A DNA stretch of 64,000 bases from Ceratopteris richardii (lineage: Eukaryota; Streptophyta; Polypodiopsida; Polypodiales; Pteridaceae): assembly GCA_020310875.1 (NCBI GenBank), contig CM035407.1, forward strand, positions 86,284,342-86,348,341. The letters are read 5' to 3'. The stretch's first letter is position 1. Each line of letters opens with the position of its first letter. Under the pieces are notes generated by a model. It was not told where the DNA came from. It made no database searches and was given only the letters and a program-made list of their open reading frames with translations. A program made the translations under genes and the position numbers. Of this stretch, positions 1-10,672 are shown in pieces.

Positions 1-645
1 CTCAAGAAGGCTCTCGAACAAAATGTGATTGATTTTGTCACAAAGGTCAAGGACATAGCTAATCAGTTGGGAAGCATTGGAGAGGTAATAGATGAAGATC
101 AAATTGTAAGGTAGGTCATCAATGGATTGAAAGCAGATGACAAGTGGGAAGCATTCACCACAGCTATGGATTTGTACATGGGCATGCATGTACCTAATTT
201 CAATACACTCATTGGACAATTACTCACTCAAGAGGCAGAACTTATCAAGAATGGAGAAAGCTCTAAAGGTAATCAATTTTCAGCTTTATATATTGATAAA
301 AGCAAGTCCAAAGAAAACAAAGGAAAGTCAAACAAAATAGATGATGAAGCAGGAAAATATCAAGCTAACTATGCAGGTAGAGGAAGACATGACAGAGGTA
401 GAGGAAGAGGAGGTAGACAAGGCAGGGGGAGATCCCAAGACTCCAACCCATGTTCTATTTGTGGATTAACTAATCATACAACTAAAAATTGCTTTAGGAA
501 TTCTAGGAATCAAAGAGGCACAGGATACAATAGAGGAGGTTATGGCTACTCAAGAGGAAGGCTCAACAATTATCATGGCAATTACAACAACTACAATCAT
601 TCAAACTATCAAGGAGGCTACAAAGGAAGGAGATACTTCAATTAA
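1..645 (+). pseudogene. Copia gag (3' part), A1
   Basis: This is the C-terminal half of a copia gag (capsid/nucleocapsid) polyprotein. The reading frame from base 1 has a TAG at 112-114, where A2 has a lysine codon, so the frame is open only from about 127. Visible are an Arg-Gly-rich stretch (RGRHDRGRGRGG) and a CCHC zinc knuckle, CSICGLTNHTTKNC, followed by a Gly/Tyr/Asn-rich tail. The frame stops at 643-645, whereas A2 continues toward the protease, so gag and pol are now separated. The knuckle would bind RNA in the virus-like particle. The open part could be translated, but the copy is best treated as a relic. Confidence 0.85.
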
Positions 646-1372
646 TACATAGAAGACTACAAAGAGGATTTATTATTAATCATGAACATGACTATGCCAC
701 AAGGTAAATCTAATGAGCATGTTTTCTACATAGATTCAGGTTGTTCAAATCATGTGGCAGGAAATGTGGCCCTCCTATCAGATTTAGAAGATCCAAGGAA
801 CAAGCATGAGGTACAAACAAGAGATGATACAAGACACCTTGTGGATAAAATAGGGAATGTCAAAGCACCTGATGGAAACATCAATCTACTCAATAAGGTA
901 CTCTATGTCCCTACCATTACAAAGAATTTGATAAGTGTTGGGCAGATAGTAGAAAAAGGATTGCAAGTTAGATTGCAAGTTCAAAGCTTATTTCATGGTC
1001 ATCCAAGAAGCAACCCACAGTTGCTCTCTCTTCTAGTGAAGCTGAATACAGAGGCTTGCCATAGCTACACAAGAAGCTATGTGGATGAAGACATTATTCA
1101 AAGATCTTGGATTAGAGTTTGGAACTCCAACTATTTTTTGTGACAACATGAGTTCTATTCATTAAGCTGTTAACCGTATTTTTCATGCAAGGACTAAACA
1201 CATTGAAGTTCATTATCACTATGTAAGAGAGAAGGTTCTAAGCAAAGATATTCAAATATCATATGTGTCCACTCATCAACAATGTGCAAATATCTTGACC
1301 AAAGCATTGGATGGTACAAAACTTTGCAAATTCAAGACTATGATTGGATTGCAGGTTGGTCTTGAAGATTGA
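646..1372 (+). pseudogene. Copia pol remnant: protease start fused to RNase H end, A1
   Basis: The protease active-site segment is clear at about 730-760 (YIDSGCSNHV, with the catalytic Asp). The frame then follows A2 until about 975. From about 990 another frame reads the RNase H signature SWSSKKQPTVALSSSEAEYR, then, after a frameshift near 1048, the C-terminal HIEVHYHYVREK and the ILTKAL motif near 1295-1310. Integrase and reverse transcriptase are absent. Stops and at least one frameshift follow the join. It is the 3' end of an internally deleted retroelement. Confidence 0.88.
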
Positions 1373-1403
1373 AGACCTCAAGCATACTTGTCTTGAGGGG
1401 GAG

Positions 1404-2679
1404 TTATTGGAACAAATCTATTACAAGCCTAAGTATTGGCTTGAGTCTCTAGAAGAAGTAGTAAGAAAAGACAATGTATGGAAATCTAAGAGTTCACTTG
1501 TGAACTCACCCTTGTAATTGTTTGATCATTTACTTGATGTAAAAGTAAAAGGAATCAAAAGTGGTTGAGTTCACTTGATAAGAATAGAGAGAGAAGCCTC
1601 AAATTCTTGATTTGGAGGTTGAAGAATCAATCAATCTCTAAAAATTAGGAAACTACTTTTAGGTGAGCAAGATTCAAACTCAAATCTTGGCTCCAAAACT
1701 CTCTATATATACATGGCAGTTTAGTCACACTTGAGAGGCGTCCATAAGCTGAGCTATATGCTATATCAAGTGTGGATACAAGGCACACACATGTATCTGT
1801 AAGTTCATTGTATTCTACAATCAATATACATTTATATTTGTGATCGTACAAGTTCATATCTTCATGGTTGTGTGAGTCTACTCTTTATTGTTATGCTTCT
1901 CAAGTTTTTTAATCAGCTTGCAGAGATCACTACTCTCAGTATGGTGTATCTTTTTCAATGATTTAACTTGCTAGAGTTTTCTTTTAGAATCTACTATATG
2001 CTCACAAAATTTCATTGATATTGGAGTTCTCAATCTTGAGTTATGTTCAGTTGAAGTCAACTTTATCTATTCATATTCACTCCTCTGTCAAATTTTTTAT
2101 TTTATCAGTCAACTTGTTAGAGCTGGTTCTCCGCATGTACTTTATCAAATTGCATTATTCAAAGCTTTTTAGATTCAGCATATTGTCTAGTATTAGCATA
2201 CCAAATTTCATAATCATTAATTATTTGAATCTTGAGTTATGATCATTTTTCTACTCACTCGTCTAAGTACTATTAAAGCCCATGAAAATCAGGATGCTAT
2301 CATAAGTTGTTAAATTTCATTCTCATTGTGTGATTCACTATTTCTGATGAGATTACTCTTGAAAGTTAGTTCTCTAAGTTAATTAGAGTTACCCAAAAGG
2401 AATTAAGCTAATTGCTACTGTGCTCAGAGAATTATTCAAAACACTAGGCAGATGTATGAATCAAAATAACAAGTTTTTCACCTCTGAATTACTTCCAACT
2501 CATCTGTTTTGATCTATATTTTTGAGATTTATATTCCAAGGTACATAGGGTGTCTAACACATCCATTCGCAAGTTAAAAGGGTCCACCACATACTCTTGG
2601 AGTTCATTTGGCTGATGTAGTGCAAGGATTTTGCAGCACCACTTCATCTTCAAGCACATATGTATCCATCTCTTCATAG
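1404..2679 (+). repeat. LTR shared by copia copies A1 and A2 (about 1.27 kb)
   Basis: The left edge is set by the polypurine tract of A1 (ends 1403) and the right edge by the primer-binding site of A2 (starts 2680). No second LTR or unrelated spacer is seen between, so one LTR seems to serve as the 3' end of A1 and the 5' end of A2. A TATA-like CTATATATAC lies at 1699-1710. The expected TG start has decayed to TT. No other copy of this LTR is in the window to confirm the edges, so the length is an inference. Confidence 0.6.
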
Positions 2680-2691
2680 TGGTATCACAGC
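2680..2691 (+). other. Primer-binding site of A2 (initiator tRNA-Met type)
   Basis: TGGTATCACAGC differs at one position from the plant copia consensus TGGTATCAGAGC, which pairs with the 3' end of initiator tRNA-Met. It follows the inferred LTR end directly and lies 6 bp before the gag ATG at 2698. Confidence 0.8.
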
Positions 2692-2697
2692 AAAGAT

Positions 2698-3736
2698 GGC
2701 AGATGGAGTTCCTTCATAAATTGACAAATTGGATAGAGGTAATTACTCAGCTTGGTCATTAAGGATGGAAGCTTATCTCCAAGGTAGAAGTTTATATGGT
2801 TATGTGGCTGGAGATGAAGTTATGCCTATATTCAGAAACAAGAGTCAACCAACAGAAGAAGAGCAAGAGAGATTGATTACACGGTTTTCCAAAGATGCAT
2901 TAGCAAGGTCATACCTCCTTAACTCTATCTCAGATTTTTTGTTGCCTCACATTAGAAGTTGTAAGACATCTCAGGAAGTGTGGGATGCACTTGAAGCTTT
3001 CTTTTCTTCAAGTACCAAAGCAAGGAAGCATCAACTATGGTTGGATTTCACAACCCTCAAGAAGGCTCTCGAACAAAATGTGATTGATTTTGTCACAAAG
3101 GTCAAGGACATAGCTAATCAGTTGGGAAGCATTGGAGAGGTACTAGATGAAGAGCAAATTTTAAGGAAGGTCATCAATGGATTGAAAGCAAATGACAAGT
3201 GGGAAGCATTCACCACAGCTATGGATTTGTACATGGGCATGCATGTACCTGATTTCAATACACTCATTGGACAATTACTCACTCAAGAGGCAAAACTTAT
3301 CAAGAATGGAGAAAGTTCTAAAGGTAATCAATCTTCAGCTTTATATACTGATAAAAGCAAGTCCAAAGAAAACAAAGGAAAGTCAAACAAAGTGGATGAT
3401 GAAGTAGGAACATATCAAGCTAACTATGCAGGTAGAGGAAGACATGACAGAGGTAGAGGAAGAGGAGGTAGATAAGGTAGGGATAGATCCCAAGACTCCA
3501 ATCCATGTTCTATTTGTGGATTAACTAATCATACAACTGAAAATTGCTTTAGGACTTCCAAGAATCAAAGAGGTAGAGGATACAATAGAGGAGGTTATGC
3601 CTACTCAAGAGGAAGGTTCAACAATTATCATGGCAATTACAACAACTACAATCATTCAAACTATCAAGGAGGCTACAAAGGAAGGAGAGACCTCAATAAC
3701 TACACAAAAGACTACAAAGAGGATTCATTATTAATC
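2698..3736 (+). pseudogene. Copia gag, A2
   Basis: Starts at ATG 2698, six bases after the primer-binding site. A TAA at 2719-2721 interrupts codon 8; the frame then stays open to a TAA at 3473-3475 that replaces the Gln codon kept in A1. The N-terminus (LDRGNYSAWSLRMEAYLQG) and LNSISDFLLPHIRSC are typical of the copia capsid region (UBN2/DUF4219-like). Later come an Arg-Gly-rich stretch and, past the second stop, a zinc knuckle CSICGLTNHTTENC. The product would be the capsid and nucleocapsid of a virus-like particle. Two nonsense codons make this a pseudogene. A shorter product from an internal ATG cannot be excluded. Confidence 0.88.
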
Positions 3737-4993
3737 ATGAACATGGCTATGCCACAAGGTAAATCTCATGAGCATGTTTTCTACATACATTTAGGTTGTT
3801 CAAATCATGTGGCAGGAAATGTGGCCCTCCTATCAGATTTAGAAGATCCAAGGAACAAGCATGAGGTACAAACAGGAGATGATACAAGACACCTTGTGGA
3901 GAAAATAGGGAATGTCAAAGCACCTGATGGAAACATCAATCTACTCAGTAAGGTACTCTATGTCCCTACCATTACAAAGAATTTGATAAGTGTTGGGCAG
4001 ATAGTAGAAAAAGGATTGCAAGTTAGATTCACAAGAGGAGGAGCATATGTGGAAGACCCTAGCCAAGGGTTCAGAAGAATAGCAAAGGGAGAAAAAACAG
4101 GTAGATTATTCACCTTTGAGTTGCAAGACACAAGGAACATAGCTCTCTTCAACTATGGTAATCAAACACTCACAGAACTAGAGGTATGGCACAAGAGATT
4201 GGCACATATTGGTGAAAGATCATTAAAGAAAATTTGCAGGGACCAAAGTGTACTTGGACTCCCTAACTTGTCAAAACAACACATGATTTATAAGTGTAGT
4301 GCATGTCAATTTGGAAAGTCTCAGAGGTTACCATTCATGAAGAAAGGATATATGCATGGAGATCTCTTGGAGTTGGTTCATACTTATGTATGGGGACCTA
4401 ACAAGGATGCTTCAATATCTCGATCAAGGTATTATGTCTCCTTCATTGATGATTGTAGTAGATGGACTATCCTATTCTTTATGAAACACAAAGATGAAGT
4501 TTTTTCATGCTTCAAAAGATATTTGGCTCTTATGGAGAATGAAACAGCTAAATCACTAAAAAGGCTAAGGTCAGATGGAGGGGAAGAATACTTCTCCCAT
4601 GAATTTGATTCTTTTCTTCAAGAAAGAGGAATCAAAAGAGAGGTAACTACAAGATACACTCCTGAGCAAAATGGAGTGGCAGAAAGGAGGAATAGGACAA
4701 TTGTTGAAGTTGCAAGGTCCATGTTAAATGGAAAGCATTTGTCTAATTATCTATGGGCTGAGGCGGTATCTACAGCCACTTACTTGATTAATAGGTTACC
4801 TTCAAAATCCCTTGATGGGATGACTCCATATGAGGCTTGGAATGGAAGAAGACCTAGCCTAGATCATTGTAAAATTTTTGAATGTATTGCTTATGCTCAT
4901 GTTCCATCACAAGTTAGAGGCAAGATGGATCCAAAGACAGAAAGGTGTGTATTCATTGGATATGACAACGATCAAAAGGGTTACAGGTTATAA
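3737..4993 (+). pseudogene. Copia protease and integrase, A2
   Basis: A 418-codon open frame from ATG 3737 to a nonsense codon at 4991-4993. The protease is at the start, but its active site reads YIHLGCSNHV: the catalytic Asp-Ser of A1 (YIDSG) has become His-Leu. The pre-integrase zinc region follows (WHKRLAHIGERSL, then CSACQFGKS). In the integrase core, the first acidic residue of the family (HTDVWGP) is replaced by Tyr (HTYVWGP), the second is kept in RSDGGEEY and the Glu in NGVAERRNR. Protease and integrase should therefore both be inactive. The nonsense codon falls in KGYRL-NPTNKGF, a Tyr codon in relatives. Confidence 0.9.
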
Positions 4994-5002
4994 AACCCTA
5001 CC

Positions 5003-6492
5003 AACAAAGGATTCTTGGTAAGCAAAGATGTAGTTTTTTATGAGAACAATTCATGGTATGAAGATTCATGCAGGAAGGTCAAATTGCCATATGACCTTGA
5101 AGAAGATTTTCCAAAGCTTGGCAGAGAACATCAACCAAAGATTGAAGAACAAGATACTTCAGAATATGATGAAGAAACTCAGATGGAAAAAATCAAAGCA
5201 TGGAAGTCTAAAGGCAAAGCAAAATTGCAAGAACTTGGACATGAGGCAGAATCCTCACAACATGGCTTAGGAAGGTCTATAAGGGAAAGAAAAAAACCAA
5301 AAAGGTATGGGTTTGACACCTCATTAGTAACTAAACATTCTATTTACATAGCACAGGACATAAATCAAGAGGAGCCATCATCCTTTGAAGAGGCCAAAGC
5401 AAAATCAGAATGGAAGCATGCAATGAAGGAAGAGATTGAAGCACTTGAGGAAAACAACACTTGGGATTTGGTGCCCAAGACTTCATCTATGAAGATAATA
5501 GGCTCAAGATGGGTCTATAAGCTCAAGAAGAATTCTGATGGTTCCATAAACAGGTATAAGGCAAGGCTTATAGCAAAAGGCTTTTCACAAAGTCAGGGAA
5601 TTGATTATGAGGAGACCTTCTCTCCTATGGCAAGATGCCTACTATTAGGGTTTTTCTTAATATTGCCTCTTCCAAGAATTGGAAGATACTTCAGTTAGAT
5701 GTAGAGAATGCATTCTTGAATGGTTGGATAACAGAAGAGTTATATATGGCACAACCACCTAGTTTTGAGAATCAAGTTTATCCTGATTATGTGTGTAAAC
5801 TTAACAAAGCATTGTATGGTCTCAAGCAAGCCCCAAAAGCTTGGAATTTCAGGCTTGTTTCATTCTTGCATGACAAAGGCTTTCAACCAAGCAAGGCAGA
5901 TCCTTCATGCTTTATTAAAAAGAGTAATTTTGAGGTCATCTACCTATGTGTATATGTAGATGATATTATATTGACAAGAAATGATGCAGATGGTATGAAG
6001 AAGATCAAAGATCAGATGAGAGAAGAATTCAAGGTAAGTGAATTAGGATCACTTACCTACTTCCTAGGTTTGGAAGTTGTCTACAAAGATCATGGTTTAT
6101 TTCTCACTCAAAGGAAGTATATCAAGGATATGTTAGCAAAATTCAAGATGGAGGATTGTAAGATTGCAGGTAATCCAATGGAGTTCAACCATAAATTGAG
6201 CTCACATGAAGGTGAACTCATAGAGGACATCACATCATATCAAAGCCTTGTGGGTAGTCTCAACTATGCCACATTGACAAGGGTAGATATATGCTATAGT
6301 GTGAGTGTGCTAAGTCAATTCATGCACACACCAAGGAAACCACACATGGATGCTGCTAAGAGGATACTCAAATATCTCAAAGGAACAATAAATGAGGGAC
6401 TTTAGTATCCTTATGTGTCTAATTTAGGGTTGAAGCCATTTTCTGATGCAGATTGGGCTAGCTCCAAGGAAGATAGAAGGAGCACTTCAGGT
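5003..6492 (+). pseudogene. Copia reverse transcriptase and RNase H, A2
   Basis: Reading resumes after the nonsense codon (VSKDVVFYEN), through an acidic linker, to the RT entry SRWVYKLKKNSDGS and ETFSP. Near 5630 one base is missing and the frame changes; the new frame reads LDVENAFLNG, LYGLKQAPKAW and the catalytic YVDD (YVDDIILT, about 5957-5968). RNase H begins near 6430 (SDADWASSKEDRRSTSG) after a stop at 6403-6405. The element is cut at about 6492. RT active-site residues are present, but the frameshift and truncation prevent a working enzyme. Confidence 0.9.
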
Positions 6493-7420
6493 CGTTGTGC
6501 TAATCCCCATGCAAATTTTAACTTTTTCTTCAATAATAATGTGAATGGAAGTGCTAAATAAGAAACCTTTTACAAACTTTCTATAAAAACAGCTAACCCT
6601 AGAAAAGAGTGTACATCATTCAGAGAGTGAGGTACATGCCATTCTTCAATTACGTTAATTCTCTTTGCATCTACATGAACACCTTGACTAAAAACAATAT
6701 GTCCTAAATACTCTAATTCTTTTTGAAAAAAGAACTCTTTTTAGGATTGGCATGAAGTTTGTTTTTGCATAACAAATTAAAGAGTGTTGCTAAATGGTTT
6801 GCATGGTCATTGCCATTCTCACTGTAGACAACTATATCATCAAAGAAAACAAGAACAAAAGCTTGGTAATAAAAAAAAATGCTATTCATCATATGTGCAA
6901 ATGTAGCAAGTGCATTGGTGAGTCCAAAAGGCATTACCATGAATTCAAAGTGACCAATTTGAGTTCTAGGGGCAATCTTATAAATGCCATTTTGTGTCAT
7001 TCATATCTGATGGTACCTATATTTAAGATCAATTTCGCTAAAGATACATGCTCCATGAAGTTTATCTAGCAAATTATCTATGTTAGGAATAGGATATCTA
7101 TATTTAATCATGATCTTATTGAGTGCTCTATAGTCAACGCACATCATATAAGTCTTGTTCTTCTTTCCACTAAGAGAACAAGTTCTCCAAAGGGAGAAGA
7201 ACTAGGCCTTTACGTCCTTTTTGGAGTAGATCCTTAACTTGGTTAGCTATTTCTTTTTTATGTAAAGTCACATGCCTATAAGGTGCTTTATGGGGAGGAG
7301 AACTACCAAGAATTAATTCTATACTATGTTCAAGAGATCCCCTAGAAGGTGGTAGTTTAGAAGGAAAATCAACCATAAGACAATCCTTATAAGAAGCCAT
7401 AAATTATTTATGTGCACTAG
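6493..7420 (-). pseudogene. Gypsy reverse transcriptase, G1
   Basis: The minus strand reads LPPSRGSLEHSIEL and APYR near 7300, then VDYRALNK near 7130, FEFMVMPFGLTNA near 6940 and the catalytic FDDIVVYS near 6840. It continues through LEYLGHIVFSQGV near 6690 to FLGL and the first residues of the RNase H domain (FAWG) near 6510. These are the standard blocks of plant Ty3/gypsy RT. The frame shifts at least twice (near 7165 and 6720) and has stops, so it is not functional although the Asp-Asp pair survives. Thumb and RNase H beyond 6493 are gone. Confidence 0.88.
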
Positions 7421-7747
7421 GAAGTGTATGTGTATAATCAACTATGTTATTGACAAAAACAATACATGAATTGTAGCCTTTCCTAAATGCACATTTTACT
7501 TGAGTATGAATAATTAATGAAAATGGTTGAAGTCATGTATTGCAAACAAAGAAATATCTTGATTGTTAATCTTAAAACTAATTGTGTGTTTATGATAATC
7601 AATGCATGGATTATAATGATGATGAAAAGGCATGCCAAGTATAACATCATAGGACTACAAAGGAGCAATTAAGAATGTGCGTTCATTGACATATGAACCT
7701 TTATAAATCTAAATGTTATGCATTTCACTTGTAACATTATATCTATT

Positions 7748-8029
7748 TCATTGAAACGTCGCCTTAACTTTATACATAGAAGTGAGTGGGTTTAGTTGGA
7801 GATCTTGCACTAATGTATAAGAAGTAAAATCATGAGAACTACCATCATCATGTAAAATATTAACAACTTTAACATTAACAGTACCTTGCATGAAAAGTAG
7901 AGAATGGATAGAATTTTCATTACCCAAGGTACTTATATTATCGTTAGTTTGCAACCTACATTTAGCTTTAGTATTACCCAAAATTACCACACTGCCAACA
8001 AGTGATACGGGGCCTCTTTTGTTGAGCAT
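7748..8029 (-). pseudogene. Gypsy protease region, G1
   Basis: The segment VVNILHDDGSSHDFTSYTLVQDLQL fits the gypsy retropepsin motif (Val-Leu-Ile-Asp-Ser-Gly-Ser-Thr-His-Asn-Phe-Ile). The catalytic triplet is altered to Asp-Asp-Gly. It lies between gag and RT as expected. About 350 bp toward the RT (7400-7747) shows only scattered weak similarity. Confidence 0.7.
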
Positions 8030-8117
8030 CCATCATCGTAGTTAGAAGGGTTGGAGGTTTTGTAGGTTGTAAGGGGGTTGACTTGTTTACTGTTGAGAAA
8101 TTGGATTGAGGAGGACG

Positions 8118-8860
8118 CTAAAAAGTAGGAAAAGAAAAAGTAGTGAAAGGACCCTTCAAAGGAAAATTGGGATTGATTGGTTGTTGTCGTTGATGCATTT
8201 GTTGTAATTGATTGGTGATGGACCAAAACTTCTTCTCAGCATCATGTGTAAAAGAGATAGCTTCATAGAGGATTGTAGGACGTAGTGTGTTGATCTTGGC
8301 TTGGATTCCCATCTCCAAACCATCTTCATACTTCTATTGCAAGGTATCTTCAGGAATCGTTTCAAGCGAACAAATAAGTAGTAGTCGTTGCCAAAAGCGT
8401 TCAGTGTAGGTAAACATAGTATCTCCGTCTTTCCATCCAAAATTTGCCCATCATCGAGGAGCATGTAAGTGGAATTGGGGAGGAAGAAAAGACTCCTTGA
8501 TCGTTTCTTGAAATGCGATCCATGTGATGGGGTAGTTGGCACTATGTCACAAAACATTCCACCATAATTGAGCCTTCCCTACTAAATAATTAGTAACAAA
8601 TTTCACTTTTTCAATTTTTGAATATGATTCGTCAGAATAAAAGACATCAAATTGGGATAGCCATGAAAAAACAAATTCGCCATCCTAATTTCACCCATTG
8701 AATCGTGAAGATGGACATTTTTGGCACCAATCTTGGAATGCATGCCTTCCTCTTGAGCTGTGATAATGATCTTTACCACCCTAACTAGGTTGTTGTCATC
8801 ACTTTGCATTTGTTGGAGTACCGCTGTCATCGAGATTTTCTCTCCTCTCTCATTCATGAA
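8118..8860 (-). pseudogene. Gypsy gag, G1
   Basis: On the minus strand, MANLFFHGYP near 8680 fits the gag motif in which a Phe-x-Gly segment precedes a Trp. It is followed by the capsid region over 8560-8320, then KINTLRPTILYEAISF(T)HDAEKKFW near 8300-8220, a conserved stretch of plant gypsy gag. The parts lie in different frames, so at least two frameshifts have occurred. A Met at 8857 may be the original start or internal. No zinc knuckle was identified with certainty. Confidence 0.75.
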
Positions 8861-8880
8861 GGCCTACAGGAAACACATTC

Positions 8881-9690
8881 AGTGAAGGTAGCCATAATTC
8901 CTTGAGAAGTCCAAGATGCATCAAGGATGTCAAAGGGAGTTCACATGCAAACTTTGGAAGAAATGAAGCAAATCCAGGGTAGCGGTCAAAGCTAGTCAAA
9001 TTTTGGAAATTATGGCAAAAATTTCAATGTCTCCAAATCACATGAAAATTCATATACATGTAAAGCCTATCAAAGGCAGTCTATAGCTTGAATTTCACAT
9101 GTAAATGGATTTTTTAGCACATTGATATGCCATGTGCATTTAGTAAAAAATGTAATTTTTCCACTTAGATCCTACAAAATCTTATATAGGAATTTTTTTA
9201 GCCATATGGTTTGGCATAAATAAAGATCATATGTGGCTACATATTTGTATAAATTTTCAAGGCTATCAGAGCTTCCTAGACACCTTAATGCCACCTTGCA
9301 AACTTCCAAATTTAGTCAAACTTGTATAAGGGAGATTCAGATAGGATTTTTTCTGCATATTCCTTAAGGAGAACTATCAGAACATAGCACTACAAATTTT
9401 CATCTTCATCAAAGCTTATTTGGAGGGTCAAAGAACAAAAAATCTAGTTTTCAAGGTCACCAGAGTTTCCTAGAATAAGCAAATTGAAGGCTTGAAGGGC
9501 TTCCACATGGCAAACAATGATTGAACCATGTTGTATGGTCAAGATGAGCTCACATTCAAGGGTGGAGATGCACTAAAGCTTACAGCAAGGAGGATCCACG
9601 AGTTTTTTCATCGAATAACCTATTTTTAATGGTCAAATATCAATAATGCAAAGTTCGTCAAAAAATAGAAGCTTATCTTATCCAAATTGA
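8881..9690. other. Unassigned AT-rich spacer
   Basis: No coding domain, RNA gene or strong repeat seen. It may be the leader or 5' LTR of the minus-strand gypsy G1, but no TG...CA ends or primer-binding site could be placed. Confidence 0.4.
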
Positions 9691-9699
9691 TGTCAACAC

Positions 9700-9999
9700 T
9701 GATCGTGTTACACTTATGTGTTCCTCGAGTAGCTTCCATGTGAACCTTTTCCCTATACATGGGCACTTTTTACTCTAGTGTTGGTTAGAGGTTTTTTCCC
9801 CATGTTACCACATACATGATTCACTCATATGTGGTGGTACTTTGTACTTAGGGATATTATTCAACTCTTACTTCAGTTCTATTCATCGTCAATAGAGAGA
9901 GCTATTCTAGCCATTCGTCTTCTCTGTGTGTCTTGCTGCATTTGTGCTCCTTGTGTGTGCTTCTCGTGTGTCTCTCGCACTTCTACACACACCCATCAG
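9700..9999 (+). repeat. Probable 5' LTR of copia B1
   Basis: The right edge is fixed by a primer-binding site at 10000. The left edge is a guess from the usual LTR length of this family (230-300 bp). The last 100 bp are rich in TCTC/TGTG, as in many LTR R-U5 regions. Confidence 0.45.
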
Positions 10000-10011
10000 T
10001 AGTATCAGAGC
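10000..10011 (+). other. Primer-binding site of B1
   Basis: TAGTATCAGAGC is one base from the initiator tRNA-Met site TGGTATCAGAGC and precedes the family-B gag start by about 240 bp. Confidence 0.75.
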
Positions 10012-10252
10012 AGGTTCAGCTCCTTCTCAAGTTTTGGTTTTTTGCATTGCGACACGTGCACACTTTTAACAGTGCAAATCGACTTCGGAGCATAGAACAG
10101 TGAATTTCAGCAGCCAAGAAACATTCCAACCATTTGCACTAGGGTTTTACCCCCTTTTCAAAACCATTCATGTAGTCAAAATGGCCACCAGAGTGACGGT
10201 TTTTTACTTTCATCGAAGTAAAGATTTTGTCACATTCTTGTTCCTTCATGAA

Positions 10253-10672
10253 ATGGCAAGCAGCAATGACTTGTTTGGCATGCTTCAAGCTGAAGATAAG
10301 CTTGATGGGACCTACTATCCGATGTGGTCTTACATGATGAAGCATGTTCTTGTTGCTAAATAACTTTGGAACATAGTGGTAGATGTAGATCGAAGACCCG
10401 TAGGTTCTTCTACTTCACAGTCTATTGTTACAGTGCTTGTTCTTTATGTCGATGACATACTCTTGACTGGGTCATGTGATGCAAAACTTGACAGTCTTAT
10501 GCCACTTATCTTGGTCTCTTGAGCTACTATCTTGGCATCCAATTTGTATCTGTTGAGGGGGGAATTGTTATGTATCAAGCAAAGTATGTTGAAAAACTAC
10601 TTCAATGTTTTGAATTTGAGGATTGCAAGCCAGTTTCCACACCAGTTGAGACAGGATTTAGGTTCTAGCACA
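10253..10672 (+). pseudogene. Copia B1: gag N-terminus joined to RT, large internal deletion
   Basis: ATG 10253 begins a gag like that of intact B6 (DLFGMLQAEDKLDGTYYPMW against DVFRMLAVEDKLDGTNYPLW). A TAA after HVLVAK interrupts it. Near 10430 the sequence jumps straight to reverse transcriptase (LVLYVDDILLTGSCDAKLD, YVDD near 10447-10458) and follows RT to ETGFRF near 10665. Protease, integrase and half of RT are missing. The RT part is nearly identical to B4 at 43640-43900, so B1 and B4 belong to one subfamily. The copy ends without a 3' LTR. Confidence 0.88.

Larger units (their letters stand above)
1..1403 (+). mobile_element. Ty1/copia element A1, internally deleted, left end outside window
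   Basis: The stretch carries, in order, the end of gag, the start of the protease, the end of RNase H and a polypurine tract (GAGGGGGAG at 1395-1403). Bases 1-970 match 3056-4025 of the next element (A2) almost base for base. After about 975 the sequence jumps from protease to RNase H, so integrase, reverse transcriptase and most of RNase H are missing. The 5' LTR and gag start lie outside the window. It cannot encode its own mobility. Confidence 0.9.
2680..6492 (+). mobile_element. Ty1/copia element A2, truncated in RNase H
   Basis: In order are a primer-binding site, gag, protease, integrase, reverse transcriptase and the first part of RNase H: the copia order (integrase before RT). The copy ends abruptly at about 6492 inside RNase H (SDADWASSKEDRRSTSG) and passes into an unrelated minus-strand gypsy remnant. 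There is no 3' LTR or polypurine tract. Damage includes nonsense codons at 2719, 3473 and 4991 and a 1-base frameshift near 5630. Confidence 0.92.
6493..8880 (-). mobile_element. Ty3/gypsy remnant G1 (gag-protease-RT)
   Basis: Read on the minus strand the order is gag, protease, reverse transcriptase, start of RNase H: gypsy order. Integrase and both LTRs are missing. The left end abuts the broken copia A2 at 6492 with no LTR or target duplication. The right end fades into unassigned sequence past 8880. Several stops and frameshifts break the frame. Confidence 0.88.
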
